From the NCBI RefSeq assembly GCF_036173105.1, contig NZ_CP108053.1, positions 8,432,001-8,496,000 on the forward strand: a stretch of DNA of 64,000 nt, read 5' to 3'. The position numbers and the translations under genes were made by a program. This document shows, piece by piece, positions 52,134 to 59,607 of the stretch. Source of the stretch: Streptomyces sp. NBC_00287. Its GTDB lineage: Bacteria; Actinomycetota; Actinomycetes; Streptomycetales; Streptomycetaceae. The first letter of the stretch is position 1. Each line of letters opens with the position of its first letter. The notes beneath the pieces were generated by a model. The model was not told the DNA's origin, ran no database searches, and saw nothing but the letters and a program-made list of their open reading frames with translations.

Positions 52134-52547
52134 TCAGGCCTGAGGCGTCGGTGCGATCTCCTCCACCAGGCCTTCGACCAGCTTCTTGATCTCGTCCCGG
52201 ATCGGCCGTACGGCCTCCACGCCCTGGCCCGCCGGGTCGTCCAGCTGCCAGTCCAGGTACCGCTTGCCGGGGAAGACGGGGCACGTGTCGCCGCAGCCCA
52301 TGGTGATGCAGACGTCCGACTCCTTCACCGCGCCGACCGTGAGCATCTTCGGGACCTCGGCGGAGATGTCGATGCCGACCTCGGCCATGGCCTCGACGGC
52401 GGCCGGGTTCACGTGCTCGCCCGGGTTGGAGCCGGCAGAGCGGACCTCGACGCGGTCCCCGGCCAGGTGGGTCAGCCATGCGGCGGCCATCTGGGAACGG
52501 CCCGCGTTGTGGACACAGACGAAGAGCACGGAGGGCTTGTCGGGCAT
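52134..52547 (-). CDS. arsC: Arsenate reductase, low-molecular-weight phosphatase type
   Basis: A 137-residue enzyme reducing arsenate to arsenite. The N-terminal P-loop is VLFVCVHNAGRSQMAAAWL (CxxNxGRS with the catalytic Cys). Further hallmarks are VRSAGSNPGEHVNPAAVEAM, and VCITMGCGDTCPVFPGKRYL with the Cys residues used in the mycothiol/thioredoxin cascade, then DWQLDDPAGQGVEAVRPIRD. The ATG at 52545-52547 matches the family start. It is divergent from the arsR-aquaporin operon, with a 91-nt regulatory gap. Confidence 0.93.
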   Translation of the reverse strand: MPDKPSVLFVCVHNAGRSQMAAAWLTHLAGDRVEVRSAGSNPGEHVNPAAVEAMAEVGIDISAEVPKMLTVGAVKESDVCITMGCGDTCPVFPGKRYLDWQLDDPAGQGVEAVRPIRDEIKKLVEGLVEEIAPTPQA

Positions 52548-52606
52548 CGGAGGTCTCTCTTGTCTCACGACGGCATCAGGCGCGCTTGGCATCGGCACCC
52601 GGTGGT

Positions 52607-52645
52607 ATCAGCCACCACTGATGTGACAGTATCAGCGCATGCTGA
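52607..52645. promoter_or_regulatory. ArsR-type operator between arsC and arsR
   Basis: ATCAGCCACCACTGAT (52607-52622) and TCAGCGCATGCTGA (52632-52645) are two dyad elements sharing ATCAG halves. The second overlaps the ATG of arsR (52639), so the regulator probably represses its own gene and arsC. Confidence 0.6.
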
Positions 52646-52947
52646 CGTCAGTCGACACTGACCTGATCCGGGTTCTGGCCGACCCGCTCAGGCTCCGGAT
52701 CGTGACCCTGCTCGCCAAAGAGACGCTGTGCACCACCCACCTCGTGGAGGAGACCGGTGCCAGGCAGACCAACCTCTCCAACCATCTGAGAGTGCTGCGC
52801 GAGGCCGGGGTCGTCGAGACGGAGCCGTGTGGCCGGTTCACCTACTACCGGCTCAAGCCCGACGTCATCGACTCGCTCGCCGGTCGGTTCGCCGAACTGG
52901 CCGCGTCCGCCCGCACCGCAGCCGAGAACAAGAGGGCCTGCCCGTGA
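52639..52947 (+). CDS. arsR: ArsR-family metalloregulator 1
   Basis: A 102-residue winged-helix repressor. The core is LADPLRLRIVTLLAKETLCT, then THLVEETGARQTNLSNHLRV (recognition helix) and LREAGVVETEPCGRFTYYRL (wing with one Cys). The usual alpha-3 CVCDL metal site reads LCTTHLVE, so arsenite would be bound by a different Cys set, perhaps including the wing Cys and the C-terminal ACP. It overlaps the aquaporin gene (GTGA). Confidence 0.87.
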   Translation: MLTSVDTDLIRVLADPLRLRIVTLLAKETLCTTHLVEETGARQTNLSNHLRVLREAGVVETEPCGRFTYYRLKPDVIDSLAGRFAELAASARTAAENKRACP

Positions 52948-53687
52948 TCCCCGCCGACACCGCGACAGCCGCTGTACCCGCTGCCGTCGAGCCCTCGCCG
53001 GGCAGCCCCCTCGTCTCCCGGGCCGCCGCCGAATTCATAGGTACGGCGCTGCTGGTGGCGGTCGTGGTCGGCTCCGGCATCCAGGCCACCGACCTGACGA
53101 CGGACGTCGGCCTGCAACTGCTGGCCAACTCCCTGGCCACCGTCTTCGGCCTCGGCATCCTGATCCTCCTGCTCGGCCCGGTCTCCGGCGCCCACTTCAA
53201 CCCGGCCGTCACCCTCGCCGAGTGGTGGACGGCGCGACGCGGAGGCGCCGGAGTCACCCTGCGCGAGGCCGCGGTATACGTGCCCGCGCAGATCGTCGGC
53301 GCCATCGCGGGCGCGATCCTGGCGGACGCGATGTTCGGCGAGCCCCTGGTGGAGTGGTCCACGCACGACCGCTCCGCCGGACACCTGCTGCTGGGCGAGA
53401 TCGTCGCCACCGCCGGCCTGATCCTGCTGATCTTCGGCCTGGCCCGCGCCGACCAGCTCCGTTTCGCCCCGGTAGCCGTCGCGTCCTACATCGGCGCGGC
53501 CTACTGGTTCACCTCGTCCACGTCCTTCGCCAACCCGGCGGTCACGATCGGCCGAGCCTTCACCGACACCTTCGCGGGCATCGCACCGGGCTCGGTCCCG
53601 GGCTTCATCGGCATGCAACTCGTCGGCGCCGCGGTCGGTCTGGCGCTGGTGGCTCTCGTCTTCATGCCGGGGCGAGCGGCCGAGTGA
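52944..53687 (+). CDS. Aquaporin-family arsenite channel (AqpS-like)
   Basis: A MIP-family channel of 247 residues with six helices and both half-helix motifs, SGAHFNPAVTLAEW and TSFANPAVTIGRAF. In ars operons such channels let arsenite made by ArsC flow out. Start is a GTG overlapping arsR. N-terminal 30 residues are Ala/Pro-rich. Position next to arsC and arsR supports the arsenic role over water or glycerol transport. Confidence 0.88.
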   Translation: MIPADTATAAVPAAVEPSPGSPLVSRAAAEFIGTALLVAVVVGSGIQATDLTTDVGLQLLANSLATVFGLGILILLLGPVSGAHFNPAVTLAEWWTARRGGAGVTLREAAVYVPAQIVGAIAGAILADAMFGEPLVEWSTHDRSAGHLLLGEIVATAGLILLIFGLARADQLRFAPVAVASYIGAAYWFTSSTSFANPAVTIGRAFTDTFAGIAPGSVPGFIGMQLVGAAVGLALVALVFMPGRAAE

Positions 53688-53798
53688 GGCAGCGCTCGCC
53701 GAGCATGCCGACTGTGGCTGGAAGGACATAAGCACAGGCAAGGGATGGTGGCATCGCACACTGCCGAGGCGGACGCCACGTACTGAAGACTGACGGCC

Positions 53799-55031
53799 AT
53801 GACCACGACTCCCGATGCCGATCGCTCCTCGACACCCGAACAGGAGCTATGGCTGACCCCGGGAGTACGGGGGATCGGCGCCGCCAGCTTCCTGGCGGAT
53901 GTCGGCCACGAGATTCCCACCGCTCTGCTGCCCTCGCTGCTCACCTCCACGCTCGGCGCACCGGCCGCCGCGCTGGGCGCGATCGAGGGCGTGTCGGACG
54001 CGCTCGCCGGAGCCGCCCGCTTCGGCGGCGGGGTCGTGGCCGACGATCCGAACAGGCGCCGCAAGGTCGCCGTCGGCGGCTACACCGCCACGGCGGTACT
54101 CGGCGCCGCCACCGCGGCGGCCACCTCGGTATGGCAGGTCGGCGTTCTGCGCGCCGCGGCGTGGACGGCACGCGGACTTCGGGTGCCCGCGCGCAACGCG
54201 CTGCTCGCGGACCTTGTCCCGGCGGGGAGCTATGGGCGGGCGTACGGCTTCGAGCGGATGATGGACAACCTCGGCGCCATCTTCGGCCCGCTCCTCGCCC
54301 TCGGTCTGGTGGCCTGGCTCGGCGTGCAGTGGGCCATCGGGCTTTCGGTGATCCCGGGCCTGCTGGCAGCCGCCGCGGTCATCTATTCGATCCGCCACAC
54401 GCCCAGGCCGACCGGCCGGGACAAGGTGCCGCTGAAGATCCGCGTACGCCCCTTGCTGCGGGGCGAACTGGGGCGGTTGATGACCGCGGTCGCGGCGTTC
54501 GAGGTCGGCAACGTGGCCGCGACCCTGCTGATCCTTCGCGCGAGCGACCTGCTCACCCCCGGACACGGCACGCAGACCGCGACGACCCTCGCGCTCGGCC
54601 TCTACATCGCCTACAACATCGCCGCCACCCTCGCCTCCGTCCCGGCGGGACGCCTGGCCGACCGGCTCGGTGCGCGCGGTCCGGTGCTCGTCCTGGCGGG
54701 CGGAGTCGCGGCGTTCGCCGCCTCGTACGGCCTGTTCGTGGTCACGGGCGCCGACCTGGCCGTACTGGTGATCCCGTTCGTCCTCGCCGGAATCGGCATC
54801 GGCGCCGTGGAAACGGCCCAGCACTCGGCCGTCGCCGCCCTCGCCCCAGCCGATCTGCGCGGCTCGGCGTTCGGACTGCTGGCCACCGTGCAGTCCCTGG
54901 GGAACCTCGCCGCGTCGACGGTGGCCGGTGTCCTGTGGACGGTGTTCTCCCCGGAGGCCGCGTTCGCCTACCTCACCGCGTGGATGCTCCTGGCCCTGGC
55001 GGGGCTGCGGATCAGGCCGCGACCGGCGTAA
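53799..55031 (+). CDS. MFS transporter of the arsenic cluster
   Basis: A 12-helix major-facilitator protein of 410 residues (GAASFLADVGHEIPTALLPS, motif-A-like GGGVVADDPNRRRKVAVGG, PAGRLADRLGARGPVLVLAG between the halves). It is encoded amid ars genes, so efflux of arsenite or an organoarsenical (as for ArsK/ArsJ-type proteins) is plausible, but the sequence alone does not prove substrate. Its last 20 nt overlap the convergent second arsR. Confidence 0.78.
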   Translation: MTTTPDADRSSTPEQELWLTPGVRGIGAASFLADVGHEIPTALLPSLLTSTLGAPAAALGAIEGVSDALAGAARFGGGVVADDPNRRRKVAVGGYTATAVLGAATAAATSVWQVGVLRAAAWTARGLRVPARNALLADLVPAGSYGRAYGFERMMDNLGAIFGPLLALGLVAWLGVQWAIGLSVIPGLLAAAAVIYSIRHTPRPTGRDKVPLKIRVRPLLRGELGRLMTAVAAFEVGNVAATLLILRASDLLTPGHGTQTATTLALGLYIAYNIAATLASVPAGRLADRLGARGPVLVLAGGVAAFAASYGLFVVTGADLAVLVIPFVLAGIGIGAVETAQHSAVAALAPADLRGSAFGLLATVQSLGNLAASTVAGVLWTVFSPEAAFAYLTAWMLLALAGLRIRPRPA

Positions 55032-55389
55032 TGGTCAGCAGCCTGCCCATCGCGGCCAGGACTGACGGCTCGACGCGGTAGTACACCCAGGTTCCGCGCC
55101 GCTCGGAGGTGAGCAGCCCCGCTTCCTTCAGCTTCTTCAGGTGATGGGAGACGGTCGGCTGCGAGACGCCCACGTCGGAGATGTCGCACACGCACGCCTC
55201 GCCGCCCTCGTGCGAGGCCACCAGCGAGAACAGCCGCAGCCGGACCGGGTCGCCCAGGGCCTTGAACATGCGCGCGGCCGTCTCCGCCTCGTCCGCGGTG
55301 AAGGGGCGCTCGGTCAGGGGCGGGCAGCATGGCGCCACGGTCTGGTCGGGCGTGGGCTCCAGCAGCGGCAGCACCTTCGTATTCGACAT
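55012..55389 (-). CDS. arsR: ArsR-family metalloregulator 2 with CVC site
   Basis: A 125-residue repressor with the canonical site EACVCDISD in helix alpha-3, recognition helix VGVSQPTVSHHLKKLKEAGL and wing RRGTWVYYRV. The N-terminus has an additional CC pair (VAPCCPPL), which could join in As(III) binding. It is divergent from the ArsO-like/ArsI-like genes, and the space between holds repeated operator-like words. Its 3' end overlaps the MFS gene by 20 nt. Confidence 0.9.
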   Translation of the reverse strand: MSNTKVLPLLEPTPDQTVAPCCPPLTERPFTADEAETAARMFKALGDPVRLRLFSLVASHEGGEACVCDISDVGVSQPTVSHHLKKLKEAGLLTSERRGTWVYYRVEPSVLAAMGRLLTITPVAA

Positions 55390-55394
55390 ACGTC

Positions 55395-55517
55395 TATGTT
55401 GACATACGTCGAACCAGTGGGGTGATCAATGAACCCTGATTCGGCCAATGTCTATGTTGACGTTTGTCGAATCAGGTGGGACTCTGGGCTGCGTAGAACA
55501 TCGACGAATGTCGAATC
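55395..55517. promoter_or_regulatory. Repeated ArsR operators upstream of the ArsO-like gene
   Basis: Three related words occur in 120 nt: TATGTTGACATACGTCGAA (55395-55413), TATGTTGACGTTTGTCGAA (55453-55471) and CATCGACGAATGTCGAATC (55499-55517). ATTCGACATACGTC (55381-55394) is a further inverted copy overlapping the arsR start. The spacing suggests several regulator dimers controlling both directions. Confidence 0.75.
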
Positions 55518-55530
55518 AAAGGGGAGTCCC

Positions 55531-56877
55531 GTGAACACGCCCAAGCTGCCCGTCGTCGTGATCGGAGCCGGTCCGATCGGCCTGGCCGCCGCCGCCCACC
55601 TCATCGAGCGCGGCCTCGAACCGCTGGTGCTGGAAGCCGGACCGTCGGCCGGCAGTGCCGTACGAGGCTGGGTGCACGTGCGCCTGTTCTCCCCGTGGGC
55701 CGAGGTCACCGACCCCGCCGCCGAGAAGCTGCTCGCCCCGACCGGCTGGGTCCGCCCCGACGGCGGCACCTACCCCACCGGCGGCGACTGGGCCGAGCGC
55801 TACCTCCAGCCGCTCGCCGACACGCTCGGCGACAAGGTCCGCTACGGCACCACGGTGACCGGCGTGGCCCGCGCGGGCCGCGACCGCATCGTCGACTCGG
55901 GCCGTGACGAGCAGCCCCTCACTGTGCACATCCGTACCGCCGACGGCCACGAGGAGCGGATCACCGCCCACGCCGTCATCGACGCCTCCGGCACCTGGTC
56001 CACCCCCAGCCCGCTCGGCGCCGACGGACTACCCGCCCTGGGTGAGAAGTCGGCAGCCGATCGCATCGCCTACGGCGTCCCCGACCTCAACGACCCCGCC
56101 GTACGCGCCCGTTACGCGGGCAGGCGCACCGCGGTCGTAGGCTCCGGCGCCTCCGCCTTCACCGCCCTGGCCCAACTCGCGGACCTGGCCAAGGACGAGC
56201 CGGGCACGCACGCGGTGTGGATCCTTCGACGCGGACTCACCGGATCCACCTACGGTGGCGGCGAGGCCGACCAGCTCCCGGCTCGCGGCGCCCTCGGCCT
56301 GCGCGCCAAGGCCGCCGTAGAGGAGGGGCACGCCAGCGCGGTCACCGGCTTCCGCACCGAGTCCGTCGAGCGCGACGCCGACGGCCGACTGGTCCTGTCC
56401 GCCGAGGACGGCCGCCGCCTCGACCCGGTGGACGAGATCATCGTCCTGACCGGTTTCCGCCCTGACCTGTCCTTCCTCTCCGAGCTCCGCCTCGGCCTCG
56501 ACGAACGCCTCCAGGCCCCGACCGCCCTCGCCCCGCTCATCGACCCCAACGTCCACTCCTGCGGCACCGTCTATCCGCATGGCGTGAACGAGCTCTCCCA
56601 CCCGGAGCAGGGCGTCTACCTGGTCGGAATGAAGTCCTACGGCCGTGCCCCCACCTTCCTCGCGATGACCGGCTACGAGCAGGTCCGCTCCATCGCCGCG
56701 GCCATCGCCGGCGACCGCGAGTCCGCCGAGCGGGTGGAACTGACCCTGCCCGAGACCGGAGTGTGCGGCGGCGCGGGCCTGTTCGACGAGCCGGAGAACG
56801 CCGAACAGTCCAGTGGCTGCTGCGCGGCCCCGGCGACGCTGCAGATCGGCGCCCCCGCGCCCTCGGGCGGCTGCTGA
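55531..56877 (+). CDS. arsO: ArsO-like flavin monooxygenase
   Basis: A 448-residue FAD/NADPH protein starting at a GTG after GGGGAG. FAD motif VVVIGAGPIGLAAAAHLIER, the signature SPWAEVTDPAAEKLLAPTGW, and NADPH motif TAVVGSGASAFTALAQLADL; later EIIVLTGFRPDLSFL and PHGVNELSHPEQGVYLVGMK. The C-terminus is Cys-rich (ETGVCGGAGLF, SSGCCAAP, SGGC), fitting metalloid contact. ArsO-type proteins accompany ars genes; the reaction is not fully settled. Located just after the ArsR operators and 28 nt before the lyase gene, with which it forms an operon. Confidence 0.8.
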   Translation: MNTPKLPVVVIGAGPIGLAAAAHLIERGLEPLVLEAGPSAGSAVRGWVHVRLFSPWAEVTDPAAEKLLAPTGWVRPDGGTYPTGGDWAERYLQPLADTLGDKVRYGTTVTGVARAGRDRIVDSGRDEQPLTVHIRTADGHEERITAHAVIDASGTWSTPSPLGADGLPALGEKSAADRIAYGVPDLNDPAVRARYAGRRTAVVGSGASAFTALAQLADLAKDEPGTHAVWILRRGLTGSTYGGGEADQLPARGALGLRAKAAVEEGHASAVTGFRTESVERDADGRLVLSAEDGRRLDPVDEIIVLTGFRPDLSFLSELRLGLDERLQAPTALAPLIDPNVHSCGTVYPHGVNELSHPEQGVYLVGMKSYGRAPTFLAMTGYEQVRSIAAAIAGDRESAERVELTLPETGVCGGAGLFDEPENAEQSSGCCAAPATLQIGAPAPSGGC

Positions 56878-56905
56878 ACTCCCTGCCCACTCAAGGAGGT
56901 TCGCC

Positions 56906-57292
56906 ATGTCCCGCGTACAACTAGCCCTTTGCGTCCCCGACCTGGAGGCGTCCATCGCCTTCTACAGCAAGCTGTTCGGCACCGAGCCCGCCAAACTCCG
57001 CGACGGCTACGCCAACTTCGCCATCGCCGAGCCCCCGCTGAAGCTCGTCCTGTTCGAGGGAACGAAGGGCGAGGCGACCCGCATGGACCACCTCGGCGTC
57101 GAGGTGGAGACGACCGAGGCGGTCCACGCCGCCACCGCCCGCCTGAGCGAGGCGGGCCTGGCCACCGACGTCGAGTCCAACACCACCTGTTGCTACGCCC
57201 TCCAGGACAAGGTCTGGGTCCACGGCCCCGGCCAGGAACCCTGGGAGGTGTACGTGGTCAAGGCGGACGCGGAGCAGAAGGGGGGTTGCTGA
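56906..57292 (+). CDS. arsI: ArsI-like C-As lyase (VOC fold; CadI relatives)
   Basis: A 128-residue vicinal-oxygen-chelate protein. MSRVQLALCVPDLEASIAFY opens the fold; the metal His is in MDHLGVEVETTEAV, and the vicinal-cysteine element SNTTCCYALQDKVWVHGP is the hallmark of ArsI lyases that break the carbon-arsenic bond of trivalent methylarsenicals. The end VKADAEQKGGC adds another Cys. It has a strong AAGGAGG site. With the ArsO-like gene upstream it gives the cluster a route against organoarsenicals; a cadmium-induced CadI role is the alternative. Confidence 0.85.
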   Translation: MSRVQLALCVPDLEASIAFYSKLFGTEPAKLRDGYANFAIAEPPLKLVLFEGTKGEATRMDHLGVEVETTEAVHAATARLSEAGLATDVESNTTCCYALQDKVWVHGPGQEPWEVYVVKADAEQKGGC

Positions 57293-57301
57293 GAACCCGG
57301 G

Positions 57302-58315
57302 TCAGACCAACTGGGGCTGGCGGCCCGGCTCTTCCACGGCGGCCTCGCGGGGTCCGCGCCGGTCGGCGATCAGGATCAGAGCGAGGCCCAGCAGAACCCA
57401 GCAGCCGAGAGTGAGGGCGGATCCGCCGCCACCCGTTCCGTCGAAGAACGCGTTGGCGCGCAGCAGGCTGCCGGAGGCGCCGGGCGGGAGAAGCTGGCCG
57501 AGGGTGGCCCAGCCGTTCGGCAGCCAGTGCGGCCCGCTGGCGAGACCGGACAGGGGGTTGCCCAGCAGCATGACGACGGCCGCGCCGAGACCGAAGCCGG
57601 CCATGCCCATCAGGGACTCCAGGCCCAGGAGCGTCAGGCAAAGGGCCGCCATCCCCAGCGACAGCCCGAGGCTGGTCATCAAGTAGTCGCCGCTCAGCGA
57701 TCCCGTGCCGTACTGGAGGAAGGCCGCGACGGCAAAGCCCGCCACGACAGCGAAGGCGATACCGCCTGCCAGGCGCAGCCGCAGTCCGGCGTGGCCGGGG
57801 AAGAGGCGCGAAAGGATCATGGCGGGGATCATGCCGCCGAAGATCATGGGCAGGGCGGCGGAGGAGAAGCCCGAGCCCCTGGGGTCCTCGGAGGGGAACG
57901 GCCTGAGGTCGGTGACGGTGACCTCGGCCTGTTGCTGCTTGGCCAGGGCGGTGGCCGCGCTGGTCAGCGTGGCCGCGGACTGGGCTCCTCCGGCGGTGGC
58001 GGTGTACGCGGTGAGGTGTCCTTCCGCCGGCACGATGCCGCCCATGACCTCGCGGTCCTTCACCGCGGCCGTGAGGGCCTTCTCGTCGTCATACGTGCTG
58101 ACGTCCCACTCCTCGCCGGACAGGGCCTTGGACAGCGCCGCCGTGGCGTCCTGTGAGCCGGTGACACCGACGGGGATGTTGTGCGGGCCGCTGTTGACCG
58201 AGGGCAGCGCGAAGGCGCACAGCATGGCGACGACGACGGCAGCCAGGCCGACCACGATGACCGCGAGTTTGCGAGCCTGCCCGGCGCGGTCTGGCGTTGT
58301 TGCGCTTTGGTTCAT
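57302..58315 (-). CDS. YhgE/Pip-like or ABC-2-type membrane protein
   Basis: A 337-residue protein: N-terminal helix KLAVIVVGLAAVVVAMLCAF, an extracellular domain (HNIPVGVTGSQDATAALSKA, WDVSTYDDEKALTAAVKDRE, GGIVPAEGHLTAYTATAGG), then five or six helices. This is the plan of YhgE/Pip and ABC-2 permease-like proteins without their ATPase. It may act in export or stress resistance. It is divergent from the tetR gene at 58400; an inverted repeat lies between, so it is probably that regulator's target. Convergent with arsI, 10 nt apart. Confidence 0.75.
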   Translation of the reverse strand: MNQSATTPDRAGQARKLAVIVVGLAAVVVAMLCAFALPSVNSGPHNIPVGVTGSQDATAALSKALSGEEWDVSTYDDEKALTAAVKDREVMGGIVPAEGHLTAYTATAGGAQSAATLTSAATALAKQQQAEVTVTDLRPFPSEDPRGSGFSSAALPMIFGGMIPAMILSRLFPGHAGLRLRLAGGIAFAVVAGFAVAAFLQYGTGSLSGDYLMTSLGLSLGMAALCLTLLGLESLMGMAGFGLGAAVVMLLGNPLSGLASGPHWLPNGWATLGQLLPPGASGSLLRANAFFDGTGGGGSALTLGCWVLLGLALILIADRRGPREAAVEEPGRQPQLV

Positions 58316-58367
58316 GGAGGCTTCCTTGCAGAGGGTGGGCGCCGGTGCGAGTACCCGACACAGTGGC

Positions 58368-58406
58368 TTGATACACGATTACAGGGTAGATTGAATCGTG
58401 TGTCAA
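58368..58406. promoter_or_regulatory. Operator of the divergent TetR regulator
   Basis: TTGATACACGATT (58368-58380) and AATCGTGTGTCAA (58394-58406) are inverted repeats (12 of 13 pairs) 13 nt apart. The right half overlaps the GTG start of the regulator, so autorepression is expected, along with control of the membrane protein gene at 57302-58315. Confidence 0.78.
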
Positions 58407-59206
58407 ACAGTGAGTCTCCCGCCCCCGTCCCGTCCGAGCTGGTCCAGGCCGCGCTGCGCGTCGCCCGGAAGCGCAAAGCGGCCGTAGCCGACGTGCCCCT
58501 GCAGGCCATCGCGCTGGAAGTCGGCATCTCCCGCAGCACGCTGCTGCGCCGCCTCGGTGGTGGCCGGCAGGCCCTCGACGAGGCGGTACGAGCCGCAGGC
58601 GTCGACCCCGGCGGCCAGAAGCCCGTACGCGAACGGGCCATCGAAGCCGGAGCCGCCCTGATCAGCAGCCACGGACTGGCATCCGTGTCCCTCGAACGCG
58701 TCGCCGCTGCCGCCCAGTGCTCGGTGCACAGCCTCTACGCGGCGTTCGGCGGCCGGGACGAAATGCTCCAGGCGATCTTCCTGCGCTACAGCCCTCTGGT
58801 GGACGTCGAGGCAGTCGTGGCCGCGCAGCCCGAGGACCTGGACAGCACGGTCCGGAAGATCTACGCGCTCCTGGCCACGGCTCTCCAGCGCGAACCGCGA
58901 GTCCTGCCGGCCATCCTCGCCGAGTTCCTGGCACGCCCGCAGGACGAGACCCTCCAGCCACTCGTCCAGTACGTCTACCCGCGTCTGTTCGCGGGCGTCG
59001 GCAAGTGGCTCACCGCTGAAATCGCGGCGGGCCGCATTCGCGACCTACCGCCGCTGCTGATCATCCAGCAGCTGTCGAGCCCCCTGGTCATGCACCTCCT
59101 CCTCCGGCCGATCACCCAACAGGTCCCCGACCTGCCGGCCCCGCCCATCGAAGAGGTCTGCGACACCTTCGCCGACGCCTTCCTCCGCGCCGTCGCACTG
59201 CCCTGA
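58400..59206 (+). CDS. TetR-family regulator with two helix-turn-helix segments
   Basis: A 268-residue protein, longer than usual TetR proteins. Starting at the GTG at 58400 (VSNSESPAPVPSELVQAALR), the first HTH-like unit is VPLQAIALEVGISRSTLLRR with LGGGRQALDEAV. The second, canonical TetR unit is IEAGAALISSHGLASVSLER, VAAAAQCSVHSLYAAFGGRD, EMLQAIFLRY. The C-terminal ligand domain follows. A duplicated DNA-binding part could allow binding to the widely spaced operator at 58368-58406. Confidence 0.8.
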   Translation: MSNSESPAPVPSELVQAALRVARKRKAAVADVPLQAIALEVGISRSTLLRRLGGGRQALDEAVRAAGVDPGGQKPVRERAIEAGAALISSHGLASVSLERVAAAAQCSVHSLYAAFGGRDEMLQAIFLRYSPLVDVEAVVAAQPEDLDSTVRKIYALLATALQREPRVLPAILAEFLARPQDETLQPLVQYVYPRLFAGVGKWLTAEIAAGRIRDLPPLLIIQQLSSPLVMHLLLRPITQQVPDLPAPPIEEVCDTFADAFLRAVALP

Positions 59207-59293
59207 GCACCACATGCCCCACCGTCACCTGAAGGCGCACAATTGAGGTGGCCGTACTGAGCCGCCCCACGGCCGGACTCCGCGGAGGTCCTC

Positions 59294-59605
59294 ATGCATC
59301 CCGCAACTGTCGCCGGTGCCGCACTTGGCCGTCTCGCTCACCACGCCGTCTCCGGTGTGGTCGGAGTCGCCGTCCTGAGGGGTGCGAGCAAGGCGGCTCC
59401 CAGGGCCAGGCCCGCGGCGCGCAAGGCCATGGTCAACGGGCTCGCCGGAGGCATCGTGGCCGCCCGGTGGCTCGGGTCCGCGGCGGAGGAGGCCCGGCTC
59501 AAGGCGGGGGACATGCTGGCCGAGGCCCGCTCCTCGCTCGGTGAGGAGGCACCGCCCCCGTCCGCGGTCGACATCAACAGCCACGACCACGACCACCAGC
59601 ACTGA
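59294..59605 (+). CDS. DUF1490 (PacL1-like) metallochaperone
   Basis: A 103-residue protein with one hydrophobic N-terminal segment (HHAVSGVVGVAVLRGASKAA), helix-rich middle (MVNGLAGGIVAARWLGSAAE EAR region) and a His/Asp tail DINSHDHDHQH. DUF1490 proteins such as mycobacterial PacL1 (Rv3269) sit in the membrane, bind zinc through a similar C-terminal Asp/His motif, and stabilise the P-type ATPase CtpC. The ATPase gene follows after 2 nt, exactly as in mycobacteria. AGGTCCTC before the ATG serves as ribosome site. Confidence 0.85.
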   Translation: MHPATVAGAALGRLAHHAVSGVVGVAVLRGASKAAPRARPAARKAMVNGLAGGIVAARWLGSAAEEARLKAGDMLAEARSSLGEEAPPPSAVDINSHDHDHQH

Positions 59606-59607
59606 TC

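Noticed and set aside
51857..52189. Possible small gene in the gap before arsC
   Set aside because: Its translation is composition-biased, overlaps the arsC 3' end and has no convincing ribosome site or homology signal.
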